This document shows positions 34,749 to 43,242 of a stretch of 64,000 nucleotides of DNA, one piece after another. Source of the DNA: Streptacidiphilus neutrinimicus (GTDB lineage Bacteria; Actinomycetota; Actinomycetes; Streptomycetales; Streptomycetaceae); NCBI RefSeq assembly GCF_000787815.1, contig NZ_BBPO01000024.1:41094-105093 (forward strand), given 5' to 3'. The notes below the pieces were generated by a model. It was not told the origin of the DNA, made no database searches, and worked only from the letters and a program-made list of their open reading frames with translations. A program made the position numbers and the translations under genes. Each line of letters opens with the position of its first letter. Positions within the stretch are counted from its first letter, which is position 1.

Positions 34749-36232
34749 GCATCTGGTTCCTGACCGGAAGTCAGCACCTCTACGGTGAGGAAACCCTGCG
34801 GCAGGTCGCCGAACAGTCCCAGGCCATCGCACGGGCGCTGTCGGCGAGCGGCGAGCTCGCCACCGCGCTGGACTGGAAGCCGGTGCTCACCGACGCGGCC
34901 GCCATCCGCCGGGTGATGCTGGAGGCCAACGCGGACGACGACTGCGTCGGCGTGATCGCGTGGATGCACACCTTCTCCCCGGCCAAGATGTGGATCTCCG
35001 GCCTCGACGCCCTGGCCGAACCGCTGCTGCACCTGCACACCCAGTCCCATGTCGAGATCCCCTGGTCCAGCATCGACATGGACTTCATGAACCTGAACCA
35101 GGCCGCCCACGGCGACCGTGAGTTCGGCTACATCCAGGCCCGGCTCGGCCTCGCCCGCAAGACCGTCGCCGGCCACGTCAGCGACCTGCGCGTCGCCCGG
35201 CGCGTCGGCGCCTGGGCACGCGCGGCGGCCGGTCGCGCCGAACTGCGCAGCCTGAAGCTCGCCCGCTTCGGCGACAACATGCGCGACGTGGCGGTGACCG
35301 AGGGCGACAAGGTCGACGCACAGCTGCGCTTCGGCGTCTCGGTCAACACCTACGGCGTCAACGACCTGGTCCAGGCGGTCGACGCGGTCGCCGACGCAGA
35401 GGTGGACGCCCTGGTCAAGGAGTACGAGGACCTCTACACGGTCGCCCCCGAACTGCGCGTCGGCAAAGAGCGGCACACCTCGCTGCGCTATGCGGCCCGC
35501 ATCGAGGCCGGACTGCGCACCTTCCTCACCGAGGGCGGCTTCGGCGCCTTCACCACCAACTTCGAGGACCTGGGCGGCCTGCGCCAGCTCCCCGGCATCG
35601 CGGTCCAGCGCCTCATGGCCGACGGCTACGGCTTCGGCGGCGAAGGCGACTGGAAGACCTCCGCCCTGCTGCGCACCCTCAAGGCGATGGGCGCCGGCCG
35701 CCCGGGCGGCACGTCCTTCATGGAGGACTACACCTACCACCTCGCCCCCGGGCAGCAGCTGATCCTGGGCGCCCACATGCTCGAGGTCTGCCCCAGCATC
35801 GCCACGGCACGGCCGACCGCGGAGATCCACCCGCTGGGCATCGGCGGCCGGGAGGACCCGGTACGCCTGGTCTTCGACGCGGCCCCCGGGCCCGCGGTGG
35901 TCGTGGGACTCGCGGACCTGGGCGCACGGTTCCGCCTGGTGGCCAACGAGATCGACGTCGTCGAACCCCTCCAGCCCCTGCCCGCCCTGCCCGTCGCCCG
36001 GGCGGTCTGGGCGCCCCGCCCCGACCTCGCCACCTCGGCCGAGGCCTGGCTCACCGCCGGAGGGCCCCACCACACGGTGCTGTCGACCGCGATCGGGAGC
36101 GAGGAGCTCCACGACTTCGCCGAGATGACCGGCACCGAACTGGCCCTGATCGACGCCGACACCACCGTCCGCCGCTTCACCCAGGAGCTCCGCTGGAACC
36201 AGGCCTACCACCGCCTGGCCCAGGGCTTCTGA
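34745..36232 (+). CDS. araA: L-arabinose isomerase
   Basis: This 495-residue enzyme isomerises L-arabinose to L-ribulose, the first step of the pathway, usually with manganese. It starts with [12 protein letters not shown], then has [12 protein letters not shown], the [18 protein letters not shown] block, FTTNFEDL with a metal-binding Glu, and the ligand His in THVSLD-like positions ([19 protein letters not shown]). The ATG overlaps the araD stop. It is the last gene of the rightward ara operon. Downstream lies only a decayed gene on the other strand. Confidence 0.96.
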   Translation: MSIWFLTGSQHLYGEETLRQVAEQSQAIARALSASGELATALDWKPVLTDAAAIRRVMLEANADDDCVGVIAWMHTFSPAKMWISGLDALAEPLLHLHTQSHVEIPWSSIDMDFMNLNQAAHGDREFGYIQARLGLARKTVAGHVSDLRVARRVGAWARAAAGRAELRSLKLARFGDNMRDVAVTEGDKVDAQLRFGVSVNTYGVNDLVQAVDAVADAEVDALVKEYEDLYTVAPELRVGKERHTSLRYAARIEAGLRTFLTEGGFGAFTTNFEDLGGLRQLPGIAVQRLMADGYGFGGEGDWKTSALLRTLKAMGAGRPGGTSFMEDYTYHLAPGQQLILGAHMLEVCPSIATARPTAEIHPLGIGGREDPVRLVFDAAPGPAVVVGLADLGARFRLVANEIDVVEPLQPLPALPVARAVWAPRPDLATSAEAWLTAGGPHHTVLSTAIGSEELHDFAEMTGTELALIDADTTVRRFTQELRWNQAYHRLAQGF

Positions 36233-36572
36233 CCCACGACCACCCGCTGTCCGACGGCCAGGCGCCGGCCTCCTCGATCACGCTCCTGGCGCCGGGGAGG
36301 ATCCGCGGGACCATCGCCCGTGGGCTCTGACGCCGAGGTCGAGCGCATCATGGACAGATGGTCCCGCACCGGCGAGGCCCTGGATGACCGCTCCTTCCGG
36401 TGCTCCGACGGCCTCATCGTCCGGGATCCCGGCATCGACGGTTTGACGCAGGTGCCGGCCGGCCTGCCGCGGGCTCCGGTCATGACCTGCTCCTGGACGG
36501 TCGGGGAGTCAGGGCGAGGGTCGGGCACGTCACAGACCGCGTCCTCCTCGCGGTACCGGTGGACCCGGTGGC

Positions 36573-36910
36573 CTCCGGCGAGCAGCCGCGGGAGTGGGAT
36601 GTGCCGGATTTCGAGTGCCAGCAGCGTGGCAGCGTTCCCACGGTCGCGAGAGCGAGGAGGCCTACGCCCGCTGCGGCCCCGATCGCGGCCGGGGCGAAGA
36701 TCGTCGCGGTCGTGCTGCCGTGCCTCCGATCCTGCCCGCGCCGGCCGGACGGAAGGTCAGCCCTCCGCCGACGAAACCGACCCCGGTGATCACGCCCGCG
36801 AGCACGTTCGGGGCCCCGTTCTGGGACAGGGCGGCGACGACCGCGGACCCGACCCCGATCAGTGAGAACGTGCGGTCGCCCGAGGTCAACTCTGGCCGGG
36901 CCGAGGCGAA
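36573..36910 (-). pseudogene. Frameshifted MgtC/SapB-family membrane protein gene
   Basis: Read leftward, three frames joined in order spell an MgtC-type protein. Frame one gives DRTFSLIGVGSAVVAALS and ITGVGFVGGGLTFRP. After one frameshift, TTATIFAPAAIGAAAG and VGLLALATVGT follow. After a second shift, LLALEIRHIPLPRLL appears. The N-terminal segment with the usual ERE/AGLR block is missing. At least two frameshifts and a lost start make it non-functional. It fills much of the 700-base space between araA and the epimerase gene; the remaining 36233-36572 shows no recognisable feature. Confidence 0.75.
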
Positions 36911-36933
36911 GCTGACATTCCGCGCCGACGGGA

Positions 36934-38007
36934 TCAGGCGACCGAAAACCTGTAGACGGTCGTGGAGGTGAATTGCTCGCGCGGCCGCAGCATTGTCGAG
37001 GGGAATTCTCGCCGGTTCGGAGAGTCGGGAAAGTGCTGGGTCTCCAGCGCGATTCCCGCGAAGGCGCGGTAGGGCCGCCCCCCGGGTCCGGACACGCTGC
37101 CGTCGAAACGGTGTCCCGTGTAGACCTGCAGTCCGGGCTCGGTCGTGAAGCAGGTGAGGTGTCTGCCGGTCGGCGGATGCCAGAGCCGGGCGGCCGGCGC
37201 CGGCCTGTCGCCGGGCCTGTCGCGCAGGATCCAGTTGTGGTCGTAGCCGCCGCCGGCCAGCGTCAGCTGGGGGTGGTGTCCGGCTGTCACGCGGCTGAGG
37301 AACTGCGGCCGGGTGAAGTCGAAGGGAGTTCCGGAGACCGGCGCTGCCTGCCCGGGCAGTGGCACCAGGTCGCGGTCCACGGGCAGGTACCGGTCGGCTT
37401 CGATCTGGAGCGCGTGGTCGAGGATGTCTCCGCTGCCCTCGCCGGCCAGGTTGAAGTAGGCGTGGTTGGTCAGGTTGACGACCGTGGGGGCGTCCGTGAC
37501 GGCCCGGTAGGTGATGCTCAGCGTTCCGACGGAGTCGAGCTCGTAGGTCGCCGTCACCTCGAGCGCCCCGGGAAAGCCCTGGTCGCCCGCGGGGCTGTGC
37601 AGGTGGAAGGCGACCCCGACGCGATCGCTGCGCCGGACGGGTCGCGCGCGCCAGAGGCGGTTGTCGAAGCCGTCCGGACCCCCGTGGAGGGTGGTGCGCT
37701 CGTTCTCGTTGCGCGGCAGGCGGTGGACGCCGGTATCGGAGGGGAATCGGCCGCCCCGGATGCGGTTGGCGTAGCGGCCGATCGTGGCCCCGAAATAGCG
37801 GGCCTCGCCGGTCAGGTCCGCCGGGTCGCCGGCCGACAGGACGACGTTGGCCCGCCGCCCCTCGGAGTCCGGGGCGTGGAGTGCGCTGAGGGTGGCGCCG
37901 AGGGTGAGCGCCTGGGCGGTCACCGCACCCTCGGAGCCGAAGGTCCATCGTTCGATCCGCCTGCCGTCGGGGAGACGGCCGTGGGGTTCGCTGGAGACGA
38001 AGAGCAT
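36934..38007 (-). CDS. Aldose 1-epimerase (mutarotase)
   Basis: This 357-residue GalM-type enzyme interconverts alpha and beta anomers of aldoses. Landmarks are GRYANRIRGGRF near residues 78-89, the catalytic-His region NLTNHAYFNLAG near 173-184 and the C-terminal ALETQHFPDSPN with its catalytic Glu. It starts at ATG 38007 and lies 78 bases downstream of the sugar permease gene in the same direction. It probably belongs to the transporter operon and prepares imported L-arabinose anomers for the isomerase. Confidence 0.94.
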   Translation of the reverse strand: MLFVSSEPHGRLPDGRRIERWTFGSEGAVTAQALTLGATLSALHAPDSEGRRANVVLSAGDPADLTGEARYFGATIGRYANRIRGGRFPSDTGVHRLPRNENERTTLHGGPDGFDNRLWRARPVRRSDRVGVAFHLHSPAGDQGFPGALEVTATYELDSVGTLSITYRAVTDAPTVVNLTNHAYFNLAGEGSGDILDHALQIEADRYLPVDRDLVPLPGQAAPVSGTPFDFTRPQFLSRVTAGHHPQLTLAGGGYDHNWILRDRPGDRPAPAARLWHPPTGRHLTCFTTEPGLQVYTGHRFDGSVSGPGGRPYRAFAGIALETQHFPDSPNRREFPSTMLRPREQFTSTTVYRFSVA

Positions 38008-38085
38008 GGCTGTTCCTGTGTCCGTGGAGGGGCTCCTCGGCGGAGGTGACCACAGAGCCCCTCCTGCAAACAGACGCTGTGCCGG

Positions 38086-39093
38086 TCAGGTGCGCCTGGA
38101 CAGGTGCTGGGCGCGGAGGCGGTCGGCGAGGATGGCGATGCCGAGGACGCCGCCGAGGACGATGTTGGTGTAGTCGGAGTTGATCTGAAGCGTCGTCAGG
38201 CCGTTGTTGATGAGCTCCAGCAGGACCGTGCCGGCCACGATGCCGAGGATCCGGCCCTGGCCCCCGACCAGGCTGACGCCGCCGATGACGGCTGCGGCGA
38301 TCGCGGACAGCTCCCAGCCGACGCCGACGCCGCTGGCGGAGCCCACGCCCATGCGGCCGAGCACCAGCATCGAGGAGAAGCCGGACAGCAGCGAGCTGGT
38401 GACGTACATGCTGATGACGCGCCGGTCCCCGCGGATGCCGGCCAGGCGTGCCGCCTCCGGGTTGCCGCCGACCGCGTATACCTGACGGCCCGCGTAGGTG
38501 CGTTCCAGGAAGAACCAGGCCGCCACCGCGACGATGGCGAAGAGGATCAGCGGGACGGGGATCTGGGCGATGTAGGTCTGGCCGACGTTCGAGAAGAAGC
38601 CGGAGATCCCCACGATCGAGGTGCCCGAGGTGATGGCCAGGGTGACGCCCTGCGCGACGGTGTACGTCACCAGCGTCACCACGAACGGCGGCATCTTCAG
38701 GCGGGTGACCGCGAGGCCGTGCCACAGGCCCACCAGACCGGTGAGGGCGAGTGTCGCGAGCACGGCGACGCCCGCCGGGAGGTGGGCGTTGACGTTGAAC
38801 CAGGACATCAGGATCACCGAGGTGCCCAGCAGTGCGCCCACCGACAGGTCGATGCCGCCGGTCAGGATGACCAGGGACTCGCCGATCGCGATGAGACCGT
38901 ACTGGGCCAGGTCGAAGCCCATGCCCTGGAGGTTGACCGCGCTCGCGAAGGTGTCGCGGGCCAGCGAGAGCGCGACGAAGACCGCGACGCAGGCGGCGAC
39001 GACGCCCACCTCGGGTGTCTCCACCAGGGCGCGCAGCCGGTTGCGCGCGGGCACGCCGGCCCGCTCGCGGGCGGGAGCGGTTTGGGCGGTCAT
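38086..39093 (-). CDS. Sugar ABC transporter permease (AraH/RbsC type)
   Basis: This 335-residue membrane protein has about eight to ten hydrophobic segments. The family blocks are ESLVILTGGIDLSVGAL near residues 72-88, the cytosolic EAA-like loop YAVGGNPEAARLAGI near 207-221 and the C-terminal GGVSLVGGQGRILG. It forms the channel for a monosaccharide, most likely L-arabinose from the context. Its ATG overlaps the ATPase stop by four bases (ATGA). Confidence 0.95.
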   Translation of the reverse strand: MTAQTAPARERAGVPARNRLRALVETPEVGVVAACVAVFVALSLARDTFASAVNLQGMGFDLAQYGLIAIGESLVILTGGIDLSVGALLGTSVILMSWFNVNAHLPAGVAVLATLALTGLVGLWHGLAVTRLKMPPFVVTLVTYTVAQGVTLAITSGTSIVGISGFFSNVGQTYIAQIPVPLILFAIVAVAAWFFLERTYAGRQVYAVGGNPEAARLAGIRGDRRVISMYVTSSLLSGFSSMLVLGRMGVGSASGVGVGWELSAIAAAVIGGVSLVGGQGRILGIVAGTVLLELINNGLTTLQINSDYTNIVLGGVLGIAILADRLRAQHLSRRT

Positions 39094-40670
39094 GCCGGTT
39101 CCTCCATACCTGCTACCAGTGGCTGCGTTCCCGCGGCCGCTGTCATGATCCGTTCCTTGCTGAAGTCGTCACGGCGCAGGTCGGCGACGATCCGCCCGTG
39201 GGCCATGACGACGATCCGGTGGCAGATCCACAGCAGTTCCTCCAGCTCCGAGGAGGCCACCAGCACGGCCAGGCCGTCCTGCGCCGCCTGGTCGATGAGG
39301 TGGTAGATCTCCGCCTTCGCGCCGACGTCGACCCCGCGCGTGGGCTCGTCCAGGAGCAGCAGGTCGGGCCTGGCGTGCAGCCAGCGGCCGAAGACCACCT
39401 TCTGCTGGTTGCCGCCGGACAGGGATCCGATCGGCTGCTCCTGCGAGTGCATGCGCACGCCCAGGTCCTTGACGATCTCCCGGGAGCGTTCCTTGTCGCC
39501 CTTCGGGGTGAGCACCCCGTGGCGGGAGTCGCGCCGCAGGGTGGCCAGCGTGGCGTTCCAGCGGACCGGGTGGAGCGGGAGCAGCGACTGCTCCTTGCGG
39601 TCCTCGGGTACCAGGCCGATGCCGGCCGCGACGGCGTCGGCCGGATGCCGGGGGTGGAACGGCTGGTCCTTGAGCCGGACCTCGCCGCCGGTCCGGGGCT
39701 GGGCGCCCATGATCGTGTGAAGCAGGCGGCTGCGGCCCGATCCCATCAGCCCGGCGACGCCCACGATCTCGCCCGCGCGCAGCTCCAGGTCGACGGGCCC
39801 GAGGCCGTCGGCCGCGAGGCCGCGCGCGACCAGGACCGTGCGGGCCTCCACGGTCGCGGGCGGCGCGATGTCGCCGTGGGCGAGTTCGCTGCCGACCATC
39901 TCGCGGATCATGCGTTCCTCGGTGGCCTCCTGCGGGCTGAGGTCCGCCACCAGTCGGCCGCTGCGCAGGACCACGACGCGGTCGGCGATGTCGCGGACCT
40001 CGTCGAGGCGGTGCCCGATGAACAGGACGGCGCCGCCGCCGGCGGTGTGCCGACGGGCGAGGTCGAGGACCTTGCCGGCCTCGACGGGGCCGAGCGAGGA
40101 GGTCGGCTCGTCGAGGATGAGCACCAGGGGGCGGTTGCCCCAGGCCTTGGCGATCTCGATCATCTGCCGCAGCGGCACGGGCAGTTGTTCCACCGGCCGG
40201 TCGACGTCGACGCCGTGGACGCCGATGTCCTCCAGCAGCTCGCGGGCCTCGCGGCGGGTGCCGGCCCGGTCGAACAGGGCCCGGCGGAGGGCCCCGGCCT
40301 TCTCGGTGGCCCGGGTGTGGCGGCCCAGCAGCAGGTTCTCCGCGACGCTGAGCCGGCCCACCAGGGGGAACTCCTGCGCCACCATGCTGACGCCCAGGGC
40401 CTTGGCGTGGTCGGGCCGTCCCGGGAGCAGGGGCTGGCCGGCGATCAGGATCTCCCCGCCGGTCGGGGAGACCGTGCCGGAGAGCACACCCATGAGGGTG
40501 GACTTCCCGGCGCCGTTCTCCCCGACGACGCAGGTGATCTGACCACGCTTCAGCTCCAGCTCCGGGATGTCCAGCACGGTGACCGGCCCGTAGCTCTTCC
40601 TGACCGCGCGCAGCACCGCGGCCGCGCCTGCGGCCGGTTCGGTCCCGACGCGGGGAGCACTGGTGGTCAC
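39090..40670 (-). CDS. Sugar ABC transporter ATPase with two nucleotide-binding domains (AraG/RbsA type)
   Basis: This 526-residue protein carries two ABC domains. The N-terminal one has Walker A GENGAGKST and Walker B LVLILDEPTSSLG. The C-terminal one has a degenerate Walker A (GLMGSGRS), an intact signature LSGGNQQKV and Walker B LLLLDEPTRGVDVG. The asymmetry is usual for the CUT2 family of monosaccharide importers. It lies five bases after the binding-protein stop and overlaps the permease start. Confidence 0.95.
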   Translation of the reverse strand: MTTSAPRVGTEPAAGAAAVLRAVRKSYGPVTVLDIPELELKRGQITCVVGENGAGKSTLMGVLSGTVSPTGGEILIAGQPLLPGRPDHAKALGVSMVAQEFPLVGRLSVAENLLLGRHTRATEKAGALRRALFDRAGTRREARELLEDIGVHGVDVDRPVEQLPVPLRQMIEIAKAWGNRPLVLILDEPTSSLGPVEAGKVLDLARRHTAGGGAVLFIGHRLDEVRDIADRVVVLRSGRLVADLSPQEATEERMIREMVGSELAHGDIAPPATVEARTVLVARGLAADGLGPVDLELRAGEIVGVAGLMGSGRSRLLHTIMGAQPRTGGEVRLKDQPFHPRHPADAVAAGIGLVPEDRKEQSLLPLHPVRWNATLATLRRDSRHGVLTPKGDKERSREIVKDLGVRMHSQEQPIGSLSGGNQQKVVFGRWLHARPDLLLLDEPTRGVDVGAKAEIYHLIDQAAQDGLAVLVASSELEELLWICHRIVVMAHGRIVADLRRDDFSKERIMTAAAGTQPLVAGMEEPA

Positions 40671-40675
40671 TCAGG

Positions 40676-41833
40676 TCACCCCGTGATCCCGAGCGCGGCC
40701 TGCTTGGCCTGGAACGCGGTCAGGTTGTCCTGGGTCACCACGCCGACGCCGGAGCTGAGGGTGGTGCCGTCGGACTCCAGGTAGGGCTTGACGATGTTCA
40801 GCGTGGCGTCCTTGCCCAGCACCTTCAGCGCGGCGAGCAGGTAGGCGCCGGTGTAGCCCTGCTGGTAGGGGGACTGGACGATGCTGGCCTGGATGACGCC
40901 CTGCTTGATGAAGCTGAGCGTCTGGGCGTCGGTGTCGTCGGAGATGACCTTGACCTGTCCGGCCTTGCCCGCCGACTGGACCGCCTGCGCGGCCGAGGGG
41001 CCGTCGTAGGAGTAGACGCCGTACAGGCCGTTGACGTTGGGGTCGGTCTGGATCGCGGTCTGGGCGTTGGTGAGCGCCTTCGAGGCGTCCATGCTGTCGG
41101 AGAGCTTGTTGACGACCTTGATGTCGCTGCCCTTGAGCGCGTCCTCGAAGCCCTGGATGCGCTGCACCGCGTTGGACGCGGTGAGCGAGCCGACCAGGAC
41201 CACGACCTCGCCCTTGCCGCCGAGCGCGGACTTCATCGCCGCGCCGGCCTTCAGGCCCGCGGTGTAGTTGGGGGTGCCCAGGTACAGCGCGGCGCCGTCC
41301 TCCGCCGGCAGCGGCGAGTCGATCGCCAGCACCGGGATGCCCGCCGAGTTCGCGGACTGGATCGGGGACTTGATGGCGGTCGGGTCGATCGCCGAGACGG
41401 AGAAGCCGGAGATGTTCTGCCCGCGGATGGTCTGGATGATGGACAGCTGCTGGTCCAGGCGGCCGTTGGCGGGCGCCTGGAAGGTCCCCTTGACGCCGAG
41501 GTCCGACAGCCCCTTGGTGAACCCGGCCTTGCCCGCGTTCCAGTAGTCCACGGCCACGTTGACGACCATCGCGAGGTCGAGCCGGGACAGGTCCTTGCCC
41601 TGCAGGGCGGCCTTGAGGGCGGCGTCGAGCTTGGCCAGGTTGGCGTCGTTGAAGGTGATGTCGCCCTGGATCGGCGCCGCGGCCGCCGCGGTGCCGGAGT
41701 TGGCGGCGTCGCCGGTGGACGGGCTGCCCGCGCCCTGCTTGCTGCAGGCGGTCGCGGTCAGGGCCATCGAGGCGACGGCGACGACTGCCGCGTAGCGCAG
41801 GCCTCTGGCGTGGCGGGTGCCGGTACGGCTCAT
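40676..41833 (-). CDS. Sugar ABC transporter substrate-binding lipoprotein
   Basis: This 385-residue periplasmic-binding-protein-like lipoprotein begins with a twin-Arg-like basic N-terminus, a hydrophobic stretch and the lipobox LTATAC (Cys near residue 27), then a Ser/Ala/Gly linker. The body follows the Peripla_BP_4 / ribose-binding pattern: DQQLSIIQTIRGQNISGF, IPVLAIDSPLP, GSLTASNAVQRIQGF and a late SDDTDAQTL. It should present a monosaccharide to the permease. ATG 41833 follows AGAGGAG. The operator O3 lies 64 bases upstream, so the transporter operon should be repressed by a LacI protein. Confidence 0.94.
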   Translation of the reverse strand: MSRTGTRHARGLRYAAVVAVASMALTATACSKQGAGSPSTGDAANSGTAAAAAPIQGDITFNDANLAKLDAALKAALQGKDLSRLDLAMVVNVAVDYWNAGKAGFTKGLSDLGVKGTFQAPANGRLDQQLSIIQTIRGQNISGFSVSAIDPTAIKSPIQSANSAGIPVLAIDSPLPAEDGAALYLGTPNYTAGLKAGAAMKSALGGKGEVVVLVGSLTASNAVQRIQGFEDALKGSDIKVVNKLSDSMDASKALTNAQTAIQTDPNVNGLYGVYSYDGPSAAQAVQSAGKAGQVKVISDDTDAQTLSFIKQGVIQASIVQSPYQQGYTGAYLLAALKVLGKDATLNIVKPYLESDGTTLSSGVGVVTQDNLTAFQAKQAALGITG

Positions 41834-41896
41834 GGTTCTCCTCTTCCGGTGCTGCTGGGGTGGGGTTTCCGCTGGAGTGGAGGGTGGAGCGGGTTC

Positions 41897-41910
41897 TGTT
41901 ATCGCTAACA
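41897..41910. promoter_or_regulatory. LacI-family operator O3 (TGTTATCGCTAACA)
   Basis: O3 has five-base perfect arms (TGTTA/TAACA). It controls the leftward transporter operon and contains a GATAAC -10-like box on the minus strand. Its -35 partner is poor. It physically overlaps the stop codon (TAG) of the upstream LacI gene. Confidence 0.72.
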
Positions 41911-42984
41911 CTTCGTCGGTCGGCGAGGGGTGCGCGGACCGGCCGCCGGGCGTCCGGTGCTGGCCCGAAGGACCAGCTCGGGGGCCACGATCGCGGCGGG
42001 AGGCCCGGCGGTCGGGGGCCCTGTCGGGGGCCCGGGGGCTTGGACGCACCGCAGGAGCAGTTCGAGCCCGCGGCGGCCCAGCTCTCCGAAGTCCTGGCGG
42101 ACGGTCGTCAGGGGAGGGGCGAGGAAGCCGGCCTCGGGGATGTCGTCGAACCCGACGACGCTGACGTCCTCCGGCACGCGACGGCCGATCTCGTGGAAGG
42201 CGCGCAGCACGCCGAGCGCCATGTGGTCGTTGGCGCAGAAGACGGCGGTCACCGAGGGGTCGCGGCGCAGGTGGAGCCCGGCCTCGTAGCCCGAGCGGGC
42301 GGACCAGTCGCCGGTGAGGCTGTCGGGAACCTGCCCGGCGGAGGCATCGAGGGCCTGGGCCCAGCCCCTCCTGCGGGCGACGGCCTCGAGCCAGTCCGCC
42401 GGCCCGGCGACATGGTGGACGGTCCGGTGGCCGAGGTCCAGCAGGTAGCGGACCGCGGCCTCGGCCCCGGCCGCGTTGTCGACGCCCGCGCCGGGCAGGC
42501 GTCCGGAGCCTGTGGCGCCGACGGTGACCATCGGCACCGTGCCGACGTGCTGCGCGAACGCGGCCACTGTCGAGGCCTGCGAGGCGATCACGGCGACCCC
42601 CTCGACGGCCTGGTCGCGCAGCCGGTCGACGGCTTCGCGGATGGAGCGGACGTCCTGGTGGCGCAGGCTCGCGATGGTGGTGAAGTAGCCCGCGCCGCGC
42701 GCCGCCTGCTCGATGCCGTAGAGCATCTGCGAGGGCCCGTACAGGGTGCTGTCGAAACTGATCACGCCGAGCGTCTGCGAGCGCCGGGTGACCAGGCTGC
42801 GGGCCGCGGGGTTCGGGCGGTAGTCCAGCTCGCGGACCGCGGCCAGCACCCGCTCCCGGGTCGCGGGACGGACGTTGGGGCGGTCGTTGAGCACCCGGGA
42901 GACGGTCTGGTGGGAGACCCCGGCCAGCGCCGCGACATCCGCCATCACCGGCTGCGCGCCGCGGACAGCGTGATCTGACGGCAT
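41905..42984 (-). CDS. LacI-family transcriptional regulator (leftward copy)
   Basis: This 359-residue repressor has an N-terminal helix-turn-helix (MADVAALAGVSHQTVSRVLN, residues 14-33) with the LacI hinge region, and a periplasmic-binding-protein-like effector domain (TLGVISFDS, FCANDHMALGVL, VGFDDIPEA, PPLTTVRQ). ATG 42984 follows CAGGAG. It precedes the transporter operon in the same direction. A promoter with an overlapping operator lies 95 bases ahead of its start, which indicates autoregulation. It is a close paralogue of the rightward LacI gene. Effector is likely L-arabinose or a phosphorylated intermediate, by context only. Confidence 0.93.
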   Translation of the reverse strand: MPSDHAVRGAQPVMADVAALAGVSHQTVSRVLNDRPNVRPATRERVLAAVRELDYRPNPAARSLVTRRSQTLGVISFDSTLYGPSQMLYGIEQAARGAGYFTTIASLRHQDVRSIREAVDRLRDQAVEGVAVIASQASTVAAFAQHVGTVPMVTVGATGSGRLPGAGVDNAAGAEAAVRYLLDLGHRTVHHVAGPADWLEAVARRRGWAQALDASAGQVPDSLTGDWSARSGYEAGLHLRRDPSVTAVFCANDHMALGVLRAFHEIGRRVPEDVSVVGFDDIPEAGFLAPPLTTVRQDFGELGRRGLELLLRCVQAPGPPTGPPTAGPPAAIVAPELVLRASTGRPAAGPRTPRRPTKC

Positions 42985-43077
42985 GGGAACTCCTGGGGCA
43001 TCAGGTGGGGATGATGCCGTGGCCGTTGGGCCGCCCTTCGGGGCCGCGCACGGCCCCGGCGGTTTCGGGGCACTTGA

Positions 43078-43106
43078 TTGTTAGCGTTCACATACAGGTG
43101 CGTCAA
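43078..43106 (-). promoter_or_regulatory. Sigma-70-type promoter for the leftward LacI gene
   Basis: On the minus strand, TTGACG (43106-43101) and TAACAA (43083-43078) are separated by 17 bases, the same geometry as promoter P1 of araB. The operator O4 overlaps the -10 box. Confidence 0.62.
43079..43092. promoter_or_regulatory. LacI-family operator O4 (TGTTAGCGTTCACA)
   Basis: O4 is identical over 14 bases to O1 in front of araB. It sits on the promoter of the leftward LacI gene, within the divergent intergenic region. Confidence 0.75.
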
Positions 43107-43191
43107 TGGGTCGTGCAGGTCACGATTGCGTTGCGCAGGACCCCCGCGTTGCGCGCGCGACTGCGCCTTCCAGGCGTACATCGCTCTGGCC

Positions 43192-43214
43192 TATAGTTCC
43201 TGTGAGCGTGCACA
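43192..43214 (+). promoter_or_regulatory. Promoter -10 box and operator O5 of the rightward LacI gene
   Basis: A TATAGT -10 box (43192-43197) has a modest TTCCAG -35 partner 18 bases upstream. The site TGTGAGCGTGCACA (43201-43214) covers the expected transcription start and matches the other operators at the conserved TGT-AGCG-CACA positions. It lies 28 bases before the start codon, suggesting autorepression. Confidence 0.6.
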
Positions 43215-43242
43215 TGTGGGCCGTGGCAGAGAAGGAGGAGCC

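Noticed and set aside
36320..36865. A 181-codon open frame on the plus strand downstream of araA
   Set aside because: It has no family pattern, and the opposite strand carries the recognisable MgtC relic, so this is a shadow.
39015..40784. Long plus-strand frame opposite the ABC ATPase
   Set aside because: No conserved motif is present; it mirrors the minus-strand ATPase, whose two Walker sets are clear.
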